From contig NZ_AP021847.1 in assembly GCF_009176705.1 (NCBI RefSeq), positions 124,001 through 188,000 of the forward strand: a stretch of DNA of 64,000 nucleotides, written 5' to 3'. The notes under the pieces are model-generated. The model did not search any database and had not been told where the DNA came from. It worked only from the letters and a program-made list of their open reading frames with translations. This stretch comes from Pseudoalteromonas sp. A25 (lineage in GTDB: Bacteria; Pseudomonadota; Gammaproteobacteria; Enterobacterales; Alteromonadaceae). The position numbers were made by a program, and so were the translations under genes. Below are positions 9,540 through 16,637 of this stretch, piece by piece (position 1 is the first letter of the stretch; each line of letters starts with the position of its first letter).

Positions 9540-9960
9540 TTCTAACTTAAAGTAATGAGTATCATCCTAACAATAAAAAGGTTAACCACTGGTTAAAAAT
9601 TAACTTTAAATTAAAAAAATATTAAAAGGTTTGATTGAGCGCAATGTTTACGGCTTATATTAGAGTTTATTTGAATAGGCCTTAACGTGTCTGCAGATCC
9701 TATCAATAGGATTTCACAAAATCTGACTGTCGGATATGTGCCAAAAGTGGACCCTTAAGGCGTTAATTTAAAACTCTGTTGGGTGGCGCCTTCGGCTTAA
9801 CCAACCTACCCTTTACGTAGGTCGGCATAAGGCGCGCAGCGACGCCATCCGACAAAAACAACCCAACTTACCGCGTTGCTCCAGTTGGTTGGCGCCTTCG
9901 GCTTAACCTACTCTTCAAGTAAAGTACCTATGAGCTCCTAGAGTTTGGTGCATATATCCG
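9540..9960. other. intergenic region with REP-like cluster
   Basis: No gene is visible. The segment contains the upstream region of the cytochrome b561 gene, AT-rich DNA, and the repeat cluster described at 9778-9910. The lipase foldase gene ends at 9961 on the minus strand. Confidence 0.6.
9778..9910. repeat. REP-like palindrome flanked by two direct repeats
   Basis: Two near-identical copies of a 27-31 bp unit (core GGCGCCTTCGGCTTAACC) lie at 9778-9808 and 9884-9910. Between them is an imperfect palindrome at 9821-9853 with GTCGG/CCGAC ends and an inner GGCG/CGCC stem. It is preceded immediately by GTAG (9817-9820), the tetranucleotide typical of REP units mobilised by REP-associated tyrosine transposases. 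Such clusters sit between genes and may stabilise the lipase-foldase mRNA. Confidence 0.6.
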
Positions 9961-10860
9961 TTAATTTCGTTCGTGCTTACTTTGTATTAATGCAAATGCA
10001 TGTGGCAGCCGCTTTTGTTCTGCGCTGTTAAACATTGTTTGCTTTAGCCTTTCTATTTGTTGCAGTTGCTCACTTTGGGTATTGTCACTTGCCATAATTT
10101 CTAAGCGCTGTTGCTCAAACTTTAACAACTTTTCACGCCATTGGGTTTGCTTCGCATTTAATTCAACGAGCCGTTGAGCGGCTGCTTCACCATACTGCGC
10201 TATCAACTCGTTAGGAGTTTTATCTGGCAGATTTTTGGAGAGTGTGGTTATCTGGGTGCTGGAGTGAATAAGTTGCCGCTCAGTATCTGATAGTTGGCTT
10301 ATGTGCTGTGCAATTAAGCGCTCTTTTTGCTCGCTGCTGCTTCTCTTATCAGCCAAAATTTGCCAACGCTCTAAAGCGTGTTCGTTCCAACGATTTTCAT
10401 CCGCAAACCAGCGCTCTATTAACTGCACTGAAAAATACTGACGCTGCAAAGCCATTAATAGCTCATGGCGTTCAAATATATTAAGATTTTCATCGACTTC
10501 TGCAAGTGCGCTTTTATAATTTAGATAGGCTGTAGCATGCGCTTGTAAGCACACATCCAGCTTATCAATATGATGTTGCCACTGTGTTTGTAACTCTTCT
10601 TTTTGCAGTGCAAGTAGCCAATCATCTATTTTATGCCTGTCTTTTGCTGTTATGCTCTGGCAACCTTGTTGGCTGCTTTTGCTGGTTTCAAAAAACAGTG
10701 GAGCCTGATTGTTTGCTTCATCAGGCGATGCATCTGATAGCATCGGCTCAACGTGTTGCGTCACTTCTTCTTCAGCAGTGCTTAGGACCCCCCCGAGCAA
10801 CGCAGCGAGACTTAACGCAGTGATCATTGATATAGCAATCGTCAAGCTCCACTTGCTCAT
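9961..10860 (-). CDS. lipase-specific foldase (steric chaperone, Lif)
   Basis: Inner-membrane-anchored chaperone that folds the neighbouring secreted lipase in the periplasm. It has one N-terminal membrane helix (residues 5-25) and then a highly helical, Gln/Glu-rich region as in the eleven-helix Lif fold (YLNYKSALAEVDENLN; LNAKQTQWREKLLKFEQQR). The identification rests mainly on its 4-bp ATGA overlap with the lipase gene. At 299 residues it is shorter than Pseudomonas Lif (about 340), and I could not find the conserved RxxFDY motif of mini-domain 1. Confidence 0.82.
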   Translation of the reverse strand: MSKWSLTIAISMITALSLAALLGGVLSTAEEEVTQHVEPMLSDASPDEANNQAPLFFETSKSSQQGCQSITAKDRHKIDDWLLALQKEELQTQWQHHIDKLDVCLQAHATAYLNYKSALAEVDENLNIFERHELLMALQRQYFSVQLIERWFADENRWNEHALERWQILADKRSSSEQKERLIAQHISQLSDTERQLIHSSTQITTLSKNLPDKTPNELIAQYGEAAAQRLVELNAKQTQWREKLLKFEQQRLEIMASDNTQSEQLQQIERLKQTMFNSAEQKRLPHAFALIQSKHERN

Positions 10861-11774
10861 AGATTAAGACCCTTTAGTCGACGAATATGTTGGCGGTATA
10901 GTGTAAGCGGATCCGTCTCGAACAAATGGTGGATGCCAATAGTCTGATTGACTTGGTCAAGGTGATTCATTTTAAAATTGGTCCCTATGACCTGACCTAA
11001 GTGGCTCGAACAAGCGGATACAAGTCCATCATTTGGCTCTGTAAATACTTGAGAAAATAATGCCAATGCGTTATCAGCTGGATCAAACACATTCGTCCAG
11101 GCTTTTGAGCCACTCCAAGAAAAGTAATAAACACCATTGTCTGCTAAGGCTGCAGAGTGCCCACAATATGTGCTTGGTATTCCTTCAGGAAAGCTTTGAT
11201 TAAACGCCACTGAACCTTCCGTAGTTAGTGCTGATAGTGCTTCTAAAGCATCTTTGGGCGCACTCGGTTTACCCGATAACAAATCTATCAGTCCAGCCAA
11301 GCCATTTGCCAAAGACGCTAAAAACTGTTCTGAAAATGACCCGGTATCAACACTCCCTCTGACAACATCTGCAAAACGACTTCCCCAGTTAACACCTCCT
11401 ATACTCGTCACTGACGCGACCCATTGAGGCTTAACTGATGCCACATAACGGATCGTTTGCGCGCCTTGGCTATGTCCAATAAGATTAACCTTAGCCTTCC
11501 CTGTTATTGCACGCACAAGTGCGACTTGTTCGAGTAATTGCTCACCTCGTAGTTCTGAGTTATGCGCTGAAGATACTTCAGCTACGTACACATCACCGCC
11601 CTCTTGCTGAATAACAGAAGGGACACGATAGAAATAGTCGACTCCTAGTAAATTATCAAAACCAAATAAGCCGTGAACTAACACCACCGGATACTTAAGC
11701 TCTTCACTGCTTTGGGCGGCGGTGCAACACAAAGAGGAAATACCAATAATGAGTGAAAATATGTAACGTTTCAT
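10857..11774 (-). CDS. secreted triacylglycerol lipase, family I.1-type
   Basis: Alpha/beta hydrolase that cleaves triglycerides outside the cell. A signal peptide (about residues 1-20) precedes the mature start. Visible are the oxyanion block VVLVHGLFG (residues 30-38), the nucleophile elbow GHSQG with S102, the catalytic Asp in EPNDGLV (D249) and His in NHLDQ (H271). C204 and C255 are placed to form the conserved disulfide. It needs the Lif protein encoded directly downstream and is presumably exported by type II secretion. It is transcribed first in this two-gene operon. Confidence 0.92.
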   Translation of the reverse strand: MKRYIFSLIIGISSLCCTAAQSSEELKYPVVLVHGLFGFDNLLGVDYFYRVPSVIQQEGGDVYVAEVSSAHNSELRGEQLLEQVALVRAITGKAKVNLIGHSQGAQTIRYVASVKPQWVASVTSIGGVNWGSRFADVVRGSVDTGSFSEQFLASLANGLAGLIDLLSGKPSAPKDALEALSALTTEGSVAFNQSFPEGIPSTYCGHSAALADNGVYYFSWSGSKAWTNVFDPADNALALFSQVFTEPNDGLVSACSSHLGQVIGTNFKMNHLDQVNQTIGIHHLFETDPLTLYRQHIRRLKGLNL

Positions 11775-12357
11775 AGATTAATACCTTTACAATGTTAACT
11801 TTTGGTAAATATTAACGTTAGAACACTATTGATATAGTTCAAGAGTTTAGTCAGAAAAATATCGTACTCAATTTAATCATTTTACTAATGGTATAAAATT
11901 GCGAGTGCGTACATGTGTGTGAATGCATACGTTTAAGTTAATAAAATTAAAGAAATATATAGATTAGGCTGTGTAGAGAGGTTTCATCTTAAGCACTTAT
12001 AAACTAGTGACTTCAACAAAAATCAAGAGCACCTGTAAATTTACTCAGGTTGCTAAATAAATTCGTAATACTTTTCCTCCATACTTTAAAACAAATGATT
12101 CATTCTTGAATTTTTGTTTCTAAAAAGAAGCAAAAAATAATAAAAAACACAAAAACACCATTTCATTTACATCCATTTACATGGAGTTTGTAAACTAATC
12201 AATACAACCAAATCATTGATTTTGTGTGATATTTATTCAAAAGCCCCCTCCCTCAAACTGGTCATACCTCGAACAGAGTTTAAACTAGCTATTGATCCAA
12301 ATCATATCTCAGATTATTCCTAGATTACTCATTCGCGAGTAACAACAAGGATACAAC
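11775..12357. other. divergent intergenic region between lipase and serine protease
   Basis: The 583 bp are AT-rich and without a credible gene. They must hold the promoters of both secreted hydrolases. A hairpin TTACTC/GAGTAA (12325-12342) lies just before the AAGGA ribosome site of the protease at 12347-12351. A TGTGA half-site near 12223 is too weak to call a CRP site. Confidence 0.5.
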
Positions 12358-14007
12358 ATGTACAAGAACAAAATGACAACTATCACATTAGCAGTATTAA
12401 GCACATTAGCTTCTCCTCTTTTAATGGCACAACCTGCAACCCAACCTGATGTCGACATAAACATTGTTGGTGGCGTAGTAACCGACGAATATTCAAGACC
12501 ATATCAAGTTGCATTACTAATGAACGGACAACAAGGGTGTGGTGGTACTCTGATCAGCCAAGATTGGGTGCTCACTGCAGCTCACTGTGTTGATAATGCC
12601 TCTACGAGCAGTTTAACCGTGCGTGTCGGCGCACATTCAATTAGCCGCAATGATGGTCAAACACTACGTGTATCTCAGATTATCAATCATGAGCAATGGC
12701 GTGGCGCGCAAAGTATCCGTTCAGGTTACGATATTGCGGTGTTACGCTTAGCCTCTCCAGCTAGCAGCCAGTATACCCCTGCGAAACTCCCAACAGCAGC
12801 AATAGAACAACAATACGCAAGCGTTGGTGATTATGTAACAGTTTCAGGATGGGGTCGTACATCAAATGGCGGTCGCGGGAGTGATGTACTTCGAGAAGTA
12901 GACCTTCCTGTAATCAGTAACTCAAGCTGTAGCAGTCAGCTAAACTACAACATCCCAAGCTCTGTGATCTGCGGTGGCGGTCAAGGCGGTCGTTCTGCAT
13001 GTAATGGTGACAGTGGCGGCCCTTATGCTGTACGTGTAGGTAATGAATTTTATAGTATCGGTACGGTAAGCTGGGGTATAGGTTGTCGAGGAGCATCAGC
13101 TTTTACTAGAACAACGAGCTACTTAGATTGGATCAAAGCAAAAACAGGCATTGGCAATACAGTTCCTGATGATAGTGCGCCAGTTGCTGACTTTGACGTG
13201 ACAGTTAATCAACTATCCGTCACATTTACCGATCGTTCACGCGATGACAAGGGCGTAGTAAGCCACAGCTGGAACTTTGGTGACCGCCAAGGCGGCACTT
13301 CATCACAAGCTAGCCCAACATACCAGTTTAGTGAAGCAGGTACTTACAACGTTCAGCTTACTGTAACAGATACTAAAGGCCAAACAGGTACAACATCAAA
13401 GCAAGTAAAAGTATCAACTGGCGATGATAACGGTAGTTGCTCAGGTGTAGAAAGCTGGAGCGCTAGTAAGTCTTACGCACTGAACGACAAAGTAAGCTTT
13501 AACGGGTATGAATATACTGCGATTTGGTGGTCACAAGGCGCACAACCAGACCTTTACCCTAGTGTATGGCAAAAAGGCAATAAATGTGGTGATACAACTG
13601 TACCGGTTGCCGACTTTAGCGCAACAGCTAACGGCTTAAGCGTAAGCTTTGATAACAGTAGTGCAGGTAACATCAGCTCAGTACTTTGGAACTTCGGTGA
13701 TGGCAACCGCAGCAACGCGTTTTCGCCAAACCACACTTATGCCCAAGCAGGTAGCTACCAAGTCACTCTGTCTATCACAGACAACAATAACCAAACAGCA
13801 ACGGTAACTAAATCAGTTACAGTGTCAGGTGGTGATACTGGTAACTGTAATGGTGTAGATGGTTGGTCAGCATCGAAAGTCTACCAACAAGGTGAACTTG
13901 CACACGTAGAAGGCATTGTTTATCGCGCTAACTGGTGGGTGCAGGGTGAAAACCCTCAAAGCTCAGGTCCATGGGGCCCTTGGACGCGAGTAGGTACTTG
14001 CCAATAA
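12358..14007 (+). CDS. secreted chymotrypsin-fold serine protease with PKD and chitin-binding modules
   Basis: Extracellular endopeptidase. Order: signal peptide (1-24), short propeptide, S1 protease starting at IVGG (36-39), PKD domain (about 276-353), type 5/12 carbohydrate-binding module (361-410), second PKD (415-490) and second module (497-549). The triad is H76 (TAAHC), D125 (YDIAVL) and S219 (GDSGGP). The residue six before the catalytic Ser is S213, as in chymotrypsin, not the Asp of trypsin. The residue before IVGG is Asn. The tail modules, with their aromatic WSASKSY and IWWSQG motifs, suggest binding to chitin or other solid substrate. AAGGA lies 6 bp before the start. Confidence 0.92.
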   Translation: MYKNKMTTITLAVLSTLASPLLMAQPATQPDVDINIVGGVVTDEYSRPYQVALLMNGQQGCGGTLISQDWVLTAAHCVDNASTSSLTVRVGAHSISRNDGQTLRVSQIINHEQWRGAQSIRSGYDIAVLRLASPASSQYTPAKLPTAAIEQQYASVGDYVTVSGWGRTSNGGRGSDVLREVDLPVISNSSCSSQLNYNIPSSVICGGGQGGRSACNGDSGGPYAVRVGNEFYSIGTVSWGIGCRGASAFTRTTSYLDWIKAKTGIGNTVPDDSAPVADFDVTVNQLSVTFTDRSRDDKGVVSHSWNFGDRQGGTSSQASPTYQFSEAGTYNVQLTVTDTKGQTGTTSKQVKVSTGDDNGSCSGVESWSASKSYALNDKVSFNGYEYTAIWWSQGAQPDLYPSVWQKGNKCGDTTVPVADFSATANGLSVSFDNSSAGNISSVLWNFGDGNRSNAFSPNHTYAQAGSYQVTLSITDNNNQTATVTKSVTVSGGDTGNCNGVDGWSASKVYQQGELAHVEGIVYRANWWVQGENPQSSGPWGPWTRVGTCQ

Positions 14008-14047
14008 ACCTAGGTTTTTATTTCTCAACCGGACTTTAAAAACCACT

Positions 14048-14102
14048 AAGTCCCATGTAATCTAACTCTAGAAAAAAATAAGGGCTTGATATCATGGGAC
14101 TT
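14048..14102 (+). promoter_or_regulatory. inverted repeat enclosing the start codon of the next gene
   Basis: AAGTCCCATG (14048-14057) and CATGGGACTT (14093-14102) form a perfect 10-bp inverted repeat. The second arm contains the ATG (14094) of the unknown 401-residue protein, and its AGGG ribosome site (14081-14084) lies in the loop. Pairing in mRNA would occlude the start codon. Confidence 0.4.
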
Positions 14103-15299
14103 AATCAGCAATCCGCCAGTGAACTAACTAGACTAGGCGAACGCCTCAAAAAAAACCTTAATGCAATTTTTGCTGAACTTCCAGTAACAGCTAGTACTAT
14201 CAATGGGTTAACTAACTATTTAGATTATCACCGCTCAAACAGCCAACGCATTTTTAATGCTAAGAAAGCCGCAACAGGCGAGCAAGTATTATTACAATTA
14301 CCCGGTATAAAAGCGCTTGAAGAGTTTATTTGTAAGTTGCAGCCTCATATTAGCGAGTCGAACCACCAGCAACTTAGTCAAGCCTGCCATTTATTTGGTG
14401 AAAGTATCAAAACTTATGCTAGCAGCCATGCAGATCTAAAACGGCAATTAAAACAGATCCATGAACCAAATACAGATGAGCTGCCACATCAGCAAGATAA
14501 ACGAGCGCAATTGTTTTACGCAGCAAAGTCATTACTTGGGTTTAGTATTGAACATATTTTTAGTACTTACGTACTGACCTTACAAAGCCAAGACTCTGAT
14601 TTTTTACAAGAAATAGCAATGATCAGTAAAAAGGGTATAAAAAGACAACGAGGTGCCCCACCCTTTGTGCAATTTTACACGCACCCCCATCCTAGTGACT
14701 TTAAAAAGCCAAAACTGCTATCAAGCTCAAGTAAGATAAATGCTGATGAATTCACCATTGGCATTGCTGGCGAATTTTCAACCGATGGACTTGAGCGAGC
14801 CTATAGCAGTTATTCTCCTAGTAACTCTGGAATTGTATTTGATGATTTAGCTAATACACCGACATTTGATGCAACTTTCATTTTTAACAACCCTGATGAG
14901 CTAGTGAACCCACTTACACATCAAAATCAATGTAGCTCAACAAGTATTTCTATCAAAAACCCAGCTAAGCGACTTACCTTGTTAGTGTTAGTTGATAAGG
15001 CGATAGATAGAAGTAGTAATGTCAACGTAGGATGCTACCACGGTAATCAAAAGGTAGAAGAAGGCAAACTCAATGTCAGTGATATGTGGACAGAACGCTT
15101 ACCTGACTTTCCCGAGCTAAGTATTATTAGCTTGCAAAATCCGCACAATTTGCTGAATAAAGACCAGCAAATGCAAGCAAAACTCAAATACCTACTCAAC
15201 TATGCAAACTTAGATGAAGAGCGCTTTGTATGCTATTTGATGGATGTTGAGTACCCTATTTGGTCAGCCACATACCGTATATACTTTGAGCACAGATAA
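14094..15299 (+). CDS. uncharacterised 401-residue cytoplasmic protein
   Basis: I do not recognise this protein. It has no signal peptide or membrane helix. The N-terminal half is predominantly helical by composition (TRLGERLKKNLNAIFAELP, LNQQSASELTRLG), and the C-terminal half looks more beta-rich (FTIGIAGEF, KRLTLLVLVDKAID, CYLMDVEYPIWSATYRIYF). The opening ELTRLGERLKKNLNAI recalls the first helices of a Cro-type or regulatory domain, but this is only an impression. AGGG lies 9 bp upstream of the start, and a hairpin with a T-rich tail follows at 15314-15336, so it is probably monocistronic. Confidence 0.7.
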   Translation: MGLNQQSASELTRLGERLKKNLNAIFAELPVTASTINGLTNYLDYHRSNSQRIFNAKKAATGEQVLLQLPGIKALEEFICKLQPHISESNHQQLSQACHLFGESIKTYASSHADLKRQLKQIHEPNTDELPHQQDKRAQLFYAAKSLLGFSIEHIFSTYVLTLQSQDSDFLQEIAMISKKGIKRQRGAPPFVQFYTHPHPSDFKKPKLLSSSSKINADEFTIGIAGEFSTDGLERAYSSYSPSNSGIVFDDLANTPTFDATFIFNNPDELVNPLTHQNQCSSTSISIKNPAKRLTLLVLVDKAIDRSSNVNVGCYHGNQKVEEGKLNVSDMWTERLPDFPELSIISLQNPHNLLNKDQQMQAKLKYLLNYANLDEERFVCYLMDVEYPIWSATYRIYFEHR

Positions 15300-15313
15300 C
15301 TATTTTTAGCATT

Positions 15314-15340
15314 ATAAGCTTGATATCAAAGCTTATTTTA
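15314..15340 (+). terminator. probable terminator of the 401-residue protein gene
   Basis: ATAAGCTT (15314-15321) pairs with AAGCTTAT (15329-15336) around a 7-nt loop and is followed by TTTT-A. It begins 15 bases after the stop codon. Confidence 0.5.
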
Positions 15341-15362
15341 GAAAAATTTTACATTTTTCAGC

Positions 15363-15389
15363 TTGTGTTAAGTAAGCTACTTGTATAAC
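15363..15389 (+). promoter_or_regulatory. candidate promoter of the porin gene
   Basis: TTGTGT (15363-15368) and TATAAC (15384-15389) are 15 bp apart, slightly short of ideal. The predicted start, near 15396, lies directly before the hairpin at 15403. Confidence 0.4.
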
Positions 15390-15402
15390 TTATCGGTGCA
15401 AG

Positions 15403-15429
15403 CGAGGCATCAAACACGCCTCGTTTTTT
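15403..15429 (+). terminator. terminator-like hairpin inside the porin leader
   Basis: CGAGGC (15403-15408) and GCCTCG (15418-15423) form a stem with a 9-nt loop and are followed by six T residues (15424-15429). The porin ribosome site AAAGGA starts 16 bases later. Position and T-run fit an intrinsic terminator or attenuator within the 5' leader. Confidence 0.6.
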
Positions 15430-15455
15430 CTAACGCCAATAAACAAAGGAATATT

Positions 15456-16256
15456 ATGCGTTATTTATTACCGATTATGACACTCGTGCTGCCTTTAAGT
15501 GCATTTGCCAATACCACCACTGAGAAGCAATGGTTTAACAGTGCTCAGTATGCAAACGAACAACGAGATAATGCTCTCTCAGGATATAAAAGCTTCAACC
15601 AAATGAACTTTGCAAGTACCTATTACTTTGCACCACAACAAAGCACTGGGGTCTGGGATGATTATGGTTACCTAGATACGGACTCCAAAGTATCTGTAAA
15701 CTATACAGATTCAGATAGAGATAACTTCTTCGGCGTTTCTGGTGAAGCATTTTTTAATAACTGGTTTGTAAATGCTGAAGTAAACGACTTAAGTGACGAA
15801 GACAGCCATAGTATTGGCTTTGGTTATCTGTACAACGACAACCTGAAAGTATCTGTCAAAAATGTGCGTAACGAAGGTCGCTCTGATGACGTTTGGGTCG
15901 AAGCGGCTTACAACCACCAAATCAATGAATCGGACTACCTCGGATTTACCGCTAGAGTTCAGGATAGCCCAGATGATTGGTCAATTTCAGGGCGCTATTT
16001 TAAAAAGTTAGACGCTGGCCAATATTTCACCATTGATGCAAGCCATGATGACTATGCACATAGCCGTGGCTCTGTTACTCGTATAATGGCTAATTACTAT
16101 ATGACTGAGAACTGGGCATTTGGCATCGGCGCAAATGACTCAAATTTAGAGTTAGGAGCAACGTTCTTCTTATCAGATACTTACTATTACAAAGCCAGTT
16201 TCATCAATGCAGACAACGGAGATGTCGCCTCTATCTCATTTCATGCAAACCTATAA
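15456..16256 (+). CDS. putative outer-membrane porin (Porin_7-like beta-barrel)
   Basis: Outer-membrane beta-barrel. A signal peptide (MRYLLPIMTLVLPLSAFA, residues 1-18) is followed by alternating amphipathic strands such as KVSVNYTDSDRDNFFGVSG, DSHSIGFGYLYND and GSVTRIMANYYMTENWAFGIG. It ends with a terminal strand DVASISFHANL. The 266 residues and Asp/Tyr-rich strands resemble the short putative general porin family seen in Shewanella and Pseudoalteromonas. I chose ATG 15456 because AAGGA lies 5 bp upstream. The leader carries a terminator-like hairpin, so expression may be attenuated. Confidence 0.75.
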   Translation: MRYLLPIMTLVLPLSAFANTTTEKQWFNSAQYANEQRDNALSGYKSFNQMNFASTYYFAPQQSTGVWDDYGYLDTDSKVSVNYTDSDRDNFFGVSGEAFFNNWFVNAEVNDLSDEDSHSIGFGYLYNDNLKVSVKNVRNEGRSDDVWVEAAYNHQINESDYLGFTARVQDSPDDWSISGRYFKKLDAGQYFTIDASHDDYAHSRGSVTRIMANYYMTENWAFGIGANDSNLELGATFFLSDTYYYKASFINADNGDVASISFHANL

Positions 16257-16637
16257 TTTAAATATAATAAGCGGTGTATGTATTACCATGATAACCGCTT
16301 AAGCGTTGAGTTAGTTCACAGTGACGGAGTATAGACAAAAGTGCTCCGTCGTTCTCGCAAAAACTACAGCCGGCTTAATAACAGCTTATCGATGCTCTAT
16401 TCAAAACCCAAACATGGTTAAAATGTTAATTTAATTATTCTTTTAGTTGCCAAATCATCATTAAACGACTGCCCGCCCCAAGTTAAAACCTCTTTTATTT
16501 ACAGCTTTGTTTACATTCATTCATCATAAGTCGCTCATAAACAAAATTTTTTAAACACAAATGCAATAATTTTAGAGTAGAATATCCAATTCTAGCCAAA
16601 GAGCTAGATTAGTGCTAAACACGGGAACTATAATAAA
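16257..16637. other. intergenic region between porin and nuclease
   Basis: It has two inverted repeats but no gene. AAGCGGT/ACCGCTT (16269-16300) and GACGGAG/CTCCGTC (16323-16350) follow the porin gene in series and may act as terminators, though neither has a strong T-run. The rest is AT-rich and should contain the nuclease promoter. Confidence 0.45.

Noticed and set aside
12210..12240. CRP site before the S1 protease
   Set aside because: Only one TGTGA half-site is good; the second half does not match TCACA.
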